NCBI GenBank assembly: GCA_963995525.1
Contig: OZ023218.1
Location: 46,375,814-46,439,813, forward strand
Reading direction: 5' to 3'
Length of the DNA stretch: 64,000 bases
Source of the DNA: Escarpia spicata
Lineage: Eukaryota > Annelida > Polychaeta > Sabellida > Siboglinidae
Made by a program: the position numbers and the translations under genes. This document shows, one piece after another, positions 44,069 to 52,787 of this stretch; position 1 is the first letter of the stretch; every line of letters begins with the position of its first letter. The notes under the pieces were generated by a model. The model was not told the DNA's origin. It made no database searches and worked only from the letters and a program-made list of their open reading frames with translations.

Positions 44069-44674
44069 GGATGCGCGGGCGACGTCGATAGCGCCTTGGA
44101 TGCTATCATTGAGGAAGCGCTTGGTGCACCACCGCCTTACGATAGTTTACACCAGATTGTGCCGTCGTGTTGTTGGAAGACAGCGCCGTCGGACGTGATG
44201 CAACGACGCGTCGTCGAGCCGGGGCGGGGTCAGGTGGCCTGTCGCTATGAACGACATGCGATGTCCCTTCTCGCTGAGCATCTCGGTGAGCTGATATTGG
44301 AGACGGCGCGCGATCAATGCGGTGTTTGCGAAGTTAATGAGGGATGTCCGTACGTGCATATGGTCGGCTATCGGGCGGGTCGACCTACGCGCGAGTACGC
44401 ACGGCGCTACGACAACGTAGCCGAACTCGTCACGCAACACTTCAACGTAGTGTTGGAATCGTGTCTGCAGCGCTCACTGATACCAACCTTCATACGTCTG
44501 GTGCAGTTACTACACGTGAAGGCGCACGGACAACAACCGGGGCGAGCTGGGGAACTGTATTTGGTACAGTTTGTATCCGACTGGCTGCTCGGCACGAATT
44601 GGCGCGAATTCATCAATCGCGCTCGCCTAGAATCTGCAGTGCACGTCTACATACAGTGCAGAAGCGGCCTTTAA
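44069..44674 (+). CDS. Cysteine-containing unknown Polinton protein (B)
   Basis: An open frame of 201 codons after TGCTGTAG. It has no ATG near its start (it reads GDVDSALDAIIEEAL first), so it is probably a 3' exon. Features: ERHAMSLLAEHLGELILETA helix, a CX2CX5C cluster with nearby His (CGVCEVNEGCPYVHM), and a hydrophobic C-terminal part (GELYLVQFVSDWLLG). Position before the polymerase is the same in all three copies. A role in replication or regulation is possible but not shown. Confidence 0.5.
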   Translation, partial: GCAGDVDSALDAIIEEALGAPPPYDSLHQIVPSCCWKTAPSDVMQRRVVEPGRGQVACRYERHAMSLLAEHLGELILETARDQCGVCEVNEGCPYVHMVGYRAGRPTREYARRYDNVAELVTQHFNVVLESCLQRSLIPTFIRLVQLLHVKAHGQQPGRAGELYLVQFVSDWLLGTNWREFINRARLESAVHVYIQCRSGL

Positions 44675-44783
44675 ATCAAATGAACATTACTGCCTATTCT
44701 GCTGATTTGCTTAATATCGCTTTTTCGTTGTACGGCACGCTTAATAAAACGTTGAAAAGGGCCGTTCCGTTTCCGCGTTAAAA

Positions 44784-45001
44784 CGCACACGCACACACAC
44801 ACACACACACGCACGCACGCACACACACACACACACACGCACACGCACACGCACACGCACACGCACACGCACACCACCCCACACCACACCACACCACACC
44901 ACACCACCCCACACCACCCCACCCCACACCACACCACACACACACACACACACACACACACACCACACCACACCACACCACCCACACCACACCACACCAC
45001 A

Positions 45002-45034
<33 letters not shown>

Positions 45035-45076
45035 ACACACACACACCACACACACACCACACACACACACACCACA

Positions 45077-45118
<42 letters not shown>

Positions 45119-45572
45119 CCTATGCTTAACAAAACCGCCACCCCATACGCACCTAACACCACACCACGTGGTACCTCATTAGTCGTTACTTAACAAAACC
45201 ACCACCCCATACGCACCTAACACCACACCACGTGTGTCCCGTACCTCAATATCATTAGTCGTTACTTAACAAAACCCCACGCACTCACTGCGCATGTCCG
45301 TTAAAAGCACCACCCCTATACTTAACAAAACCGCCACCCCATACGCACCTAACACCACACCACGTGGTACCTCATTAGTCGTTACTTAACAAAACCGCCA
45401 CCCCGCTTAACAAAACCACCACCCCATATCACCCCATACGCACCTAACACCACATCACGTGTGTCCCGTACCTCAATATCATTAGTCGTTACTTAACAAA
45501 ACCACCACCCCGTTACTTAACAAAACCACCACCCCGTTACCTAACAAAGCCACCACCAAACCCCACGCCCTC
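44784..45572. repeat. CA-rich array and 28-bp repeat tract upstream of polymerase (B)
   Basis: A 330-bp compound array of CA, CACACC and CACG units (44784-45116) followed by many copies of TTACTTAACAAAACCACCAC plus CCC, interspersed with CATACGCACCTAACACCACA and CCGTACCTCAATATCATTAG. Longer than in A. Two larger blocks of about 180 bp look duplicated (compare 45130-45270 and 45330-45510). Confidence 0.85.
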
Positions 45573-45594
45573 ACTGCGCATGTCCGTACCTCGT

Positions 45595-45602
45595 TATAAA
45601 TA
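45595..45602 (+). promoter_or_regulatory. TATA box of polymerase gene (B)
   Basis: TATAAATA ends 33 bp before the ATG at 45636, preceded by GCGCATGTCCGTACCTCG as in A and C. Confidence 0.65.
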
Positions 45603-45635
45603 GAGGTATTCGAAAAGGTAGCAGCACAAAAAAGT

Positions 45636-48600
45636 ATGCCGCCTACTACTAGGTGGCAATGTCCGAAATGCGGTGCTTATTTCTTGAAACAGTCGACGTT
45701 AGAGCGACACGCTAAGAGTTCGAAACGATGCGGCGATGACGCGCTATGCGTAAAGCGACGAGAGTGTCCGAAATGCGGCGTAACGTACAGTACGCGCGCC
45801 GTGATGCTACGACACCTGAGGGAAGGGTGCGGTCATCCGGCGGTGTCGTTACCGCCCGATGATAATCCACCACCGCCGCCGCCGCCATCAGCCGATGCTC
45901 TTCAACGCGTCGTGGACGAGCATCGACGTAGCATAGAGACGTCGGTAGCGATCGGTGTCGTACAGTCCCGCTACAACTATCGCATGACCGCCTGTACGAG
46001 CACGCGGGTGCTCGAACCGCGTCTGAGGGTTATGTTTAGCGAACGAAAGAATGCGTTTAAAATAAACGTAAGCTATGGTTTCGTGTTACGCCACAAGGTG
46101 TCGGGTCGTTACCGCTATTTTCATTCGTCCTGTAACTGCTGCGGTCGCCTTCTCGAAACACCCGCCCTCGTAACCGATAGCCGTTCTTTCGAACGCTTCC
46201 TCGATGTCGTGCGCACGACCGACGTACTACAGTACGTCATCGCGCAGCGCCCCGATTCGGGGTGGGTGGTCGAGCTCGTAACGAACGCCACCTACTTCGT
46301 GAACGCCATCCTAAACCATCCTATTGGGTGCGTTGGCACCGCGCTCCCCGCCTACGTGCGTAACAACAAGCACGTCGTGACGTTGACGAACGATCGGAGA
46401 GGCAATCCCTACGACGATTCTCTATGCCTCTTCCGATGCATTGCCATCCATCGGCAAGGTGGTGTTGGTGGTAGGAATACAACCCGTTTAACGCGAGTAG
46501 CTAAACAACTGAGCGCGCGCTACGACCCGACGCCGACCGGCGTGCGCCTGAACGAACTGGAACGCGTGGAGACGCTTTTTGGTATCAACATCGTCGTCTA
46601 TCGACTAACGGCGACTGGCGCCGCCGAACTAGTCCGTCGATCGCTCGACGTGCACCCCACAACCCTGAATGTCAACCTGTACGAGAATCACTTTTCGTAC
46701 ATAAGCGATCTGCGCGCGTACGCGAAAACGTACAAGTGCTCGAAATGCGGCAACTCCCTCTGGCAGTACCCGTCACTATTACGACGTCACGAAGCGACGT
46801 GCGAGGGCGGTGTTCGTCACGTGTTTCCCGGCGGCGTCTACCGACCGAAGCCGTCCGTATTTCAACGACTCGACGACGAAGGTATCGATGTCGGCGACGA
46901 CGATCTGCGCTACTATCCGTACCGCGCGACATTCGACTTTGAATGTTATTTTGCCGCCAACGATCTACCGCCGGATACCGATAAATGTCGGTGGCTAGCG
47001 CGACACGAACTGCTCAGCGTGAGCGTCGCGTCGAACGTGCCCGGACACGAAGCGGCGCGCTGTTACGTCACGACCGGTGATTCGGCCGACCTAGCGCGTC
47101 GCCTCATCGATGACCTGGAAGCCGTGAGCGCGGCGGCGTGCGCGGTTCTACGCCCCCGCTACGACGCGGTCTTTGAGGCGATCGAAGCGCTCGATAAAGA
47201 CTGGCGGCAACGAAGTGACGACGCCGATGCGTCACCGTACGCCGCACTCGCCGACCGCCTGTGGACGCACCTTCGTCAAATGCCCGTACTGGGTTTCAAC
47301 AGCGGTAAGTACGATTTGAATGTCGTCAAAAAGTACTTGACCCCCCTGCTCATAACCGACGACGCGCAGCACACATCGTCGGCGTTCACGATTAAACGAC
47401 AGAACGCTTACATGTGCCTGACGACGTCGACGTTGAAATTTCTGGACATAACTAATTACCTCGCGCCTGGTGTCAGCTACGAGCGCTATCTGAAAGCGTA
47501 CGACTGCGCGGCGACCAAGGGGTACTTTCCGTACGAATATATCGACGCGTTCACGCGCCTGGACGAGACCGTCCTACCGCCGCGCGAAACTTTCTACAGC
47601 CACCTGAAACGCGAGGGAATCTCCGCGGAGGCGTACGAAATTTGTGCGACGGCATGGCGCGACGAGCGCATGACGACGATGCGCGATTTTCTAATCTGGT
47701 ATAATAACCGAGATGTGGCGCCGTTTCTCGAGGCACTCGAGCGGCAGTTCGCCTTCTATCGCCGTCAGCGCATCGACATGTTTAAGGACGCCATCAGCGT
47801 ACCGGGGTTGACGTTGTTGTACCTATTCAACGACCTGCCGTCGTCAATCCATTTCTCGCTGTTCAACGAACCGAACAAAGACCTGCACCGCCTACTGCAG
47901 TCGCAGATCGTCGGCGGTCCATCGATCATCTTCTCGCGTCATCACGAAGCCGGCGTGACGTCGATTCGAGGCGGTAACAACCCGTGTCGTTCGATAGTAG
48001 GCTATGACGCGAACGGTCTCTATCTATCGGCGATGATGCGCGAAATGCCGACGGGTTGGTACACGCGCCGACGCGCGGAGAACGGCTTTCGAGCGGAACA
48101 CGTGCACCGCTACGGTCGTATGGCCGTAGAGTGGTTGACGTACGAAGCGGAACGAATAGGAGCCTCTATACGACACCAGTTGAACGGCCGCGAGAAGCGC
48201 ATCGGTAAGTACCGAGTCGACGGTTGGTGCGCCGCCACGCGAACGGCGTATCAATTTCACGGTTGTTTCTTTCACGGCTGCCCGATATGCCAGACGCACG
48301 TGACGACGAACGCCGTCAACGGTCAACCGATGACGACTCTGTACGCCGCGACGATCGCCGTGATGTCCTACCTGCGCCGCCACGTCGATGCCGTCGTCGA
48401 AATGTGGGAGTGTCAGTGGCGAGCCGTGAGACCCCCCGCCGTGACGCGACCCGACGCGAGGCGCGTACCGCACTCGACGATACTGGAGGGTGTACGCGAC
48501 GGCTCTCTATTCGGTCTCGTGCAGTGCGATATCGCCGTGCCGGAAGCGCTGCGCTCTAAGTTCGCCGAAATGCAGCCCGTATTCAAGAACGTCGATATCG

Positions 48601-49715
48601 CGCGCGACGACCTCAGCCCGTTCATGCGCCGCTACGCCGAGTCGCACGATCTACTCACCCGACCTCAACGGACGCTCGTTGGTAGCTACTTCGGCACGGC
48701 GATCGTACTCGCTACGCCCCTCCTACGCTGGTATCTGGAGCACGGGCTCGTCGTCGCGCGCATCTACCAGGTGATCGAGTACACGCCGATCGCCTGCTTT
48801 CGTCGTTTCGGCGATACGGTGTCGACGGCGCGACGCGAGGGCGACGTCGACCCTGACAAAGCGATCATCGCCGATACCTTCAAACTACTCGGCAACAGTT
48901 CGTACGGGAAGACGATTACGCGCGTCGATCGGCACCGGGATATAAAGTACGCTACGGCTGTAGGTGCCTCGCGACTCGTCAACAACCGTCGCTTCCGGCA
49001 ACTCGACGTCGTCGTCGACGACGAACTGTACGAGGTGGCGCTGAATAAGCGCACCGTCGTCTACGACCTGCCGATTCAAATCGGTTATTTCGTGTATCAA
49101 TACGCGAAATTACGAATGCTCGAATTTTATTACGACTTCGTCGACGCCTACATTCCACGCCCGCTCTTTCAGTACTGCGCTATGGACACCGATTCGGCGT
49201 ACATAGCCCTCGCGGGTCAAGACATCGATGCGCTCGTACCGGAAGCGATGCGCGAACACTACTTCCGAACGCGATCGCTCTGGTTTCCGGCCGAATGTTG
49301 CGACGCGCACGTGGACGCGTACGTACGGCGCCGCGTCGCCGGACTGACGTGGGAGGGTGGGGACTGCTGCGCGCGCCGTCTTCTATTCGATCGTCGAACG
49401 CCGGGTCTCTTCAAAGAAGAGTGGCGCGGCGATGGAATCGTGGCGCTGTGCAGTAAGACGTACTACTGCTTCGGCGGCGACGACGGCGCGAAGTACAGCA
49501 CGAAGGGCTTGAGTAAGCGTCAGAACGATATCGACGAGCACGACTTTCTCGCCGTACTGCGCGACCGACGCAGCGGCGTCGGTTGGAACCACGGTTTCCA
49601 AGTGAAAAACTCGTCCGTGTTGACGTACGTTCAAGAGCGCGCGGCGTTGAGCTATTTCTACGCCAAACGCCGCGTGCTCGACGACGGCGTCACCACGGCG
49701 CCGATACTCGTCTAA
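45636..49715 (+). CDS. polB: Protein-primed DNA polymerase B with zinc fingers and OTU-like domain (B)
   Basis: 1,359 residues, open. N-terminal C2H2-like fingers (CPKCGAYF...H, CPKCGVTY...H), an OTU-like cysteine protease region with D261-x-x-C264 (DSLCLFRC) and H352 (NHFSYI), a third finger at about 368 (CSKCGNSL), then 3'-5' exonuclease motifs D434/E436 (FDFECYF), LGFNSGKYDLN near 560 and a YNNRDV Exo III motif. Polymerase motifs: A around D791 (YDANGLYLSAM), B K1083-G1091 (LLGNSSYGKT), C D1184-D1186 (MDTDSAYI), and KTYY at 1274. It copies the element by protein priming, as known for Polintons. Confidence 0.95.
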   Translation: MPPTTRWQCPKCGAYFLKQSTLERHAKSSKRCGDDALCVKRRECPKCGVTYSTRAVMLRHLREGCGHPAVSLPPDDNPPPPPPPSADALQRVVDEHRRSIETSVAIGVVQSRYNYRMTACTSTRVLEPRLRVMFSERKNAFKINVSYGFVLRHKVSGRYRYFHSSCNCCGRLLETPALVTDSRSFERFLDVVRTTDVLQYVIAQRPDSGWVVELVTNATYFVNAILNHPIGCVGTALPAYVRNNKHVVTLTNDRRGNPYDDSLCLFRCIAIHRQGGVGGRNTTRLTRVAKQLSARYDPTPTGVRLNELERVETLFGINIVVYRLTATGAAELVRRSLDVHPTTLNVNLYENHFSYISDLRAYAKTYKCSKCGNSLWQYPSLLRRHEATCEGGVRHVFPGGVYRPKPSVFQRLDDEGIDVGDDDLRYYPYRATFDFECYFAANDLPPDTDKCRWLARHELLSVSVASNVPGHEAARCYVTTGDSADLARRLIDDLEAVSAAACAVLRPRYDAVFEAIEALDKDWRQRSDDADASPYAALADRLWTHLRQMPVLGFNSGKYDLNVVKKYLTPLLITDDAQHTSSAFTIKRQNAYMCLTTSTLKFLDITNYLAPGVSYERYLKAYDCAATKGYFPYEYIDAFTRLDETVLPPRETFYSHLKREGISAEAYEICATAWRDERMTTMRDFLIWYNNRDVAPFLEALERQFAFYRRQRIDMFKDAISVPGLTLLYLFNDLPSSIHFSLFNEPNKDLHRLLQSQIVGGPSIIFSRHHEAGVTSIRGGNNPCRSIVGYDANGLYLSAMMREMPTGWYTRRRAENGFRAEHVHRYGRMAVEWLTYEAERIGASIRHQLNGREKRIGKYRVDGWCAATRTAYQFHGCFFHGCPICQTHVTTNAVNGQPMTTLYAATIAVMSYLRRHVDAVVEMWECQWRAVRPPAVTRPDARRVPHSTILEGVRDGSLFGLVQCDIAVPEALRSKFAEMQPVFKNVDIARDDLSPFMRRYAESHDLLTRPQRTLVGSYFGTAIVLATPLLRWYLEHGLVVARIYQVIEYTPIACFRRFGDTVSTARREGDVDPDKAIIADTFKLLGNSSYGKTITRVDRHRDIKYATAVGASRLVNNRRFRQLDVVVDDELYEVALNKRTVVYDLPIQIGYFVYQYAKLRMLEFYYDFVDAYIPRPLFQYCAMDTDSAYIALAGQDIDALVPEAMREHYFRTRSLWFPAECCDAHVDAYVRRRVAGLTWEGGDCCARRLLFDRRTPGLFKEEWRGDGIVALCSKTYYCFGGDDGAKYSTKGLSKRQNDIDEHDFLAVLRDRRSGVGWNHGFQVKNSSVLTYVQERAALSYFYAKRRVLDDGVTTAPILV

Positions 49716-49895
49716 CTCGTATAACTAAACCTACCCTAGGGGTGGGGGGCCGCCTAGGGGTAGGGTTCTGTATGTATGTAGGTAGGGTAGGGTGTATGTA
49801 GGTAGGGTAGGGTAATAATAAAACAAAACACAAGTGCGTACATTTCATCGTCGTTGTTTTTTTATTACTACTACTATACACGTAAAAGCGAAGCG
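49716..49895. terminator. Shared 3' region of polymerase and protease (B)
   Basis: Same GC-rich CCTAGGGGTGGGGGGCCGCC core and GTAGGGTAGGG repeats as in A, followed by AATAATAAAA and, on the other side, TTATTACTACTACTATACACG. Confidence 0.55.
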
Positions 49896-49930
49896 TTAAT
49901 GCGATGGCTTTAGCCAATCGAATACGAGAC
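49896..49930 (-). pseudogene. Protease gene C-terminus of Polinton B, cut by Polinton C
   Basis: Encodes only the last about 11 codons of the adenain-like protease on the minus strand, up to AATACGAGAC. In copies A and C the gene continues; here the next bases are the terminus of Polinton C (AGTAGTAGTTAGG). The remainder should lie past the right end of C. Confidence 0.75.
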
Positions 49931-50230
49931 AGTAGTAGTTAGGAGGATACACACGCCCCAAACCACGCCCCCTTTTGTATCTAGGTACGTGCATAAAAAA
50001 CGTCGATTTCAAAATCGGGATCCTACTTATAAAAAAAAGATCAAAGGCTTTTTGGTAACCTGAGTGGAATCGGGATCCTAGTTATAAAAAACGTGATTGA
50101 TGGCCTGTCACTTTTTGTGAATGACAGGCGCCATCTAGCGATTAATAACAGCGTCCCTAGTTACGTGATAACGCCATCTAGCGATTAACCCAAGTCACAC
50201 CTAGCGATCAACGTCCTAAGCGATCAACGA
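49931..50230 (+). repeat. Left terminal repeat of Polinton C
   Basis: Homologous to the right end of A read in reverse, including the GCGATCAACG/CTAGCGATC units. The internal direct repeats read ATCGGGATCCTACTTATAAA and ATCGGGATCCTAGTTATAAA, differing from both A and B. The outermost 40 bp are more diverged than the inner part. Confidence 0.88.
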
Positions 50231-50315
50231 CTAGCGATCGAAGTGCTCATAGAAGCCGGCGCCTGTCCTGGGAGCGTGACTATATAGGCGGTAGCGATTT
50301 TTATCGGTAGTAGTC

Positions 50316-50771
50316 ATGTTGTCGTCGTCGGAACGTATAAAGTTTGGCGGTTCGCGCTCCTTCTTGTCGAATATGTACAGGTGCCGATTGACGGCGTACG
50401 GTCGGGTCTTCCGATCCGTCGAGCACGCCTATCAGTATAGGAAAGCGCTATTCAACGAAGACCTCGCTTGCGCTGCGTGTATCAAAAGAACGCGATCGCC
50501 CTACGTAGCGAAACGACTCAGTTACGGTATTCGAAAAAAGAGAACGGGAACCGACTGGAACGTCGTTAGGGTCGCCTGTATCAAGGGGCTGTTGATAAGT
50601 AAGTTCGGCGGGGAGTTGAAGGCCGAACTGTTGGCCACCGGGGACGCCGACCTGGTGGAGTGGGTGCCGAGTAGGGAGGGTTTCTGGGGTACCCGGCTTG
50701 GTGACGTCGAGGGCGAGAACAAGCTCGGTAAACTGTTGATGGAGGTGCGCTCCTTTTATAAAGACGCGTAA
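50316..50771 (+). CDS. NADAR-domain protein (C)
   Basis: 151 residues: FGGSRSFLSNMYRCRL at about 10-25, FRSVEHAYQYRKALF at 32-46 with the conserved Glu36, and near the end GFWGTRLGDVEGENKLG, all characteristic of NADAR (YbiA-like, DUF1768) proteins, which are about this length. Known members cleave N-glycosidic bonds in riboflavin intermediates or remove ADP-ribose from DNA guanine. First gene after the terminal repeat, with a TATATAGG about 35 bp upstream; next gene starts 22 bp downstream. The key residues are unchanged in A, suggesting the function has been kept. Counter-defence is a plausible role, unproven. Confidence 0.82.
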   Translation: MLSSSERIKFGGSRSFLSNMYRCRLTAYGRVFRSVEHAYQYRKALFNEDLACAACIKRTRSPYVAKRLSYGIRKKRTGTDWNVVRVACIKGLLISKFGGELKAELLATGDADLVEWVPSREGFWGTRLGDVEGENKLGKLLMEVRSFYKDA

Positions 50772-50793
50772 AAAACATCAGCCAGTATCAGTC

Positions 50794-51441
50794 GTGAAAA
50801 TGAGCGGACCGTTGTTGAAGCATCCGTTTACGTGTATAGTATCAGGGCCTACGGGATGCGGTAAGACGACGTTCGTCGACCGTCTGATACGAAGCGCTAT
50901 GATCGATCCGGCGCCCGAAAAAGTCCTGTGGTGTTACGGGCAGTGGCAGCCCGCCTACGCGTCTATGGCTCCGGAAATAGAGTTCGTAGACGGCCTGCCG
51001 ACTACGACGTATTTAGACGGTAAAAAGAGGACGCTTTTAGTACTCGACGACCTCATGGAGGAAGCCGATAGTGGGGTGACGGCGCTATTTACTAAAAAAA
51101 GTCATCATTGTAATACGTCGGTCGTACAACTCCGACAGAACATGTTTCCGAAAGGGGGAGAAAACCGCACAATCAGCCTGAACGCCCAATACCTAGCACT
51201 ATTTAAGAACCCCCGAGACGTTGGTCAAGTAGGTCACCTAGCGAAACAGATGTATCCGGGAGAGGCCAAGTACATGATAGAGTCTTTCAAAAACGCGACG
51301 TCGCCGGCGTACGGCTATCTCTTCGTCGACCTGAAACAGGAAACGGAAGAGTACATGCGCCTGCGTACGTGTATATTTCCGGACGACCCCCTTCAGTACG
51401 TCTACGTACGGAAGGGTGGTGGTGGTGGTGGTCAACTATAA
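50794..51441 (+). CDS. FtsK/A32-like packaging ATPase (C)
   Basis: 215 residues. Walker A GPTGCGKT at 18-25, Walker B LLVLDDLMEE at 81-90 with D85/D86, then SVVQLRQNMFPKG as the conserved Gln/Arg region. Polinton and large-DNA-virus ATPases of this compact form pump DNA into the capsid. Ends in a run of Gly from GGT repeats that is missing in A. TATA-like TTTTATAAAG lies about 40 bp upstream, overlapping the end of the NADAR gene. Confidence 0.9.
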   Translation: MKMSGPLLKHPFTCIVSGPTGCGKTTFVDRLIRSAMIDPAPEKVLWCYGQWQPAYASMAPEIEFVDGLPTTTYLDGKKRTLLVLDDLMEEADSGVTALFTKKSHHCNTSVVQLRQNMFPKGGENRTISLNAQYLALFKNPRDVGQVGHLAKQMYPGEAKYMIESFKNATSPAYGYLFVDLKQETEEYMRLRTCIFPDDPLQYVYVRKGGGGGGQL

Positions 51442-51477
51442 GTAGAGAGGGACGTCGCCGCGTACGCATTAGTCGGT

Positions 51478-51885
51478 ATGCCGGGAAGACGCGCGGTGGT
51501 AGCGGCGAAGCGACGACCGAAGACTGACGACGTTTCGGCGCGACGTCTGAAGAGACACATTTTCGCCCTGCAGTTGATGGATAGACATAAGCGGAACGTA
51601 GATCTGCGAAAAGCCGTGCTCGCCCACTCGGAGGTCGGTCTCATATGTAGTCTATGCGATTGCGCGTACAATATTCTGAGAGGGAACGTGAAGGTGTCGC
51701 CGAAGCAGAAACGCGTGTTGACAAAATACAGAGATCACCTGCGTGACTTGGTCAACAAACGAATTCCGGTGAAGCGGAAACGAGCCATCTTGCAAACGGG
51801 GGCGGGTGGTTTTCTGACGGCCCTGCTAGCGCCGTTAGCGAGCACCGTTTTCCTGCCACTACTCAAACAGTTCATCGGGGGTTAA
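51478..51885 (+). CDS. Conserved unknown protein with C-terminal hydrophobic patch (C)
   Basis: 135 residues; basic N-terminus (about one third Lys/Arg), central SLCDCAYNILRGNVKVSPKQ with two Cys, basic stretch VNKRIPVKRKRAIL, then a hydrophobic C-terminus GGFLTALLAPLAS...LPLL. The pattern recurs in Polintons beside the ATPase. It could bind DNA or membrane; no function is established by me. TATA-like ACTATAAGTAG precedes it by about 40 bp. Confidence 0.6.
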   Translation: MPGRRAVVAAKRRPKTDDVSARRLKRHIFALQLMDRHKRNVDLRKAVLAHSEVGLICSLCDCAYNILRGNVKVSPKQKRVLTKYRDHLRDLVNKRIPVKRKRAILQTGAGGFLTALLAPLASTVFLPLLKQFIGG

Positions 51886-51888
51886 GCG

Positions 51889-52608
51889 ATGCAGTACGCG
51901 AAGAAGATGGCGTTGGTCGACCCGCGATTGGTGGAAAGTCTCCTTCAACCGCAGCAGCAGCAGTCGAGCAGCACCCCTCGATTACGTGTACTGAGTAGCC
52001 TGGACAGCGACATGAAAGATATTCTAGAGCGATCGGATTTATCCGAGCGCGATAAGGTGGTGTCGTACAATCAGCTGCTGAGTCGCTACAACACTATAGA
52101 GGCGGCTCGAACGGCGCAACCGGTACGCGTGTCGATGGTCAACGCCGACGGCGGCGAGCTACCACAGACCACGGCGCCACCATCGTCGGAGGTCGTAGAG
52201 CGCGAAATCGTAGCCAGCATGCCGAAAACGCTGAAAGGGAAGGCGAGTCTACTTATCGCGAAAATGAAAGCCGATCCCTTGTGTCGATGGAACGAACGCG
52301 GCGAATTCGTGTACGACGGTAAAACGATCGCGGGGAGTAACATGGTCGATCTAGTGAACGATCTCATGCGAACGAGAACGAAGACGACGCAGCCCCTAGG
52401 ATGGCGCGCTTTCGGGTTGAGTATGAAGGGTATGAACATTCCTATGGAGTTCGTCGGCAACCCGCGCTATCGGGAGTACATGGAGCAGCGACGGCGGCGG
52501 CTGTCAAGAGAAGGAGAGGAGGCGACGGGCTCGGTCAGTTCAGCGGGAAAGGCGGTGCGAAGACGACGTTCTAGAAAGAGAGCGTTGGACGATTGGGAAT
52601 CGATGTGA
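51889..52608 (+). CDS. Conserved unknown Polinton protein, KTLKGKASLL family (C)
   Basis: 239 residues, 3 bp after the preceding gene. Gln/Ser-rich linker near 20-30, helical segment SSLDSDMKDILERSDLSERD, and a conserved domain from about 115 to 200 (PKTLKGKASLL, CRWNERGEFVYDG, GSNMVDLVNDLMR, MNIPMEFVGNPRY). Arg/Ser-rich tail. Very close to A; differences cluster in the linkers. Structural or assembly role suspected from location only. Confidence 0.6.
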   Translation: MQYAKKMALVDPRLVESLLQPQQQQSSSTPRLRVLSSLDSDMKDILERSDLSERDKVVSYNQLLSRYNTIEAARTAQPVRVSMVNADGGELPQTTAPPSSEVVEREIVASMPKTLKGKASLLIAKMKADPLCRWNERGEFVYDGKTIAGSNMVDLVNDLMRTRTKTTQPLGWRAFGLSMKGMNIPMEFVGNPRYREYMEQRRRRLSREGEEATGSVSSAGKAVRRRRSRKRALDDWESM

Positions 52609-52610
52609 CG

Positions 52611-52787
52611 ATGCCGTCAATACAACGAACGGTCGCCGTCGTTGGTCTCATCGTCATCGCGGTTATCGCTCTCTATATAATAGTCGTCGTTCGTCGATCG
52701 TCGTCGTCATCGTCATGGTGTCCGGGTGGAGTCGTCGTCCAAAACGAAACCTTCGAAAACGAAACGACGATGACGACGCTGAACTGA
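52611..52787 (+). CDS. Small single-span membrane protein (C)
   Basis: 58 residues from the ATG two bases after the preceding stop. One hydrophobic span (VAVVGLIVIAVIALYIIVVV), then a Ser run and NETFENET, two possible N-glycosylation sites, suggesting a short-ectodomain membrane peptide. Overlaps the integrase start by 73 bp in another frame. Confidence 0.55.
   Translation: MPSIQRTVAVVGLIVIAVIALYIIVVVRRSSSSSSWCPGGVVVQNETFENETTMTTLN
52674..52680 (+). promoter_or_regulatory. TATA box of integrase gene (C)
   Basis: TATATAA about 35-40 bp before the integrase ATG, inside the small membrane-protein gene; conserved in A. Confidence 0.45.

Larger units (their letters stand above)
40391..49930 (+). 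mobile_element. Polinton copy B, left part, interrupted by copy C
   Basis: Starts AGTAGTATAGAGAC with the same terminal-repeat content as A and has the same gene order: terminal unknown gene, RPA-like gene, exon-like segments, cysteine protein, repeat tract and polymerase. It stops within the C-terminal codons of its protease gene at 49930, where Polinton C begins. The late cluster and right end should lie beyond C, outside the window. The left flanking hexamer is TCCATT (40385-40390); its partner cannot be checked here. Confidence 0.9.
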
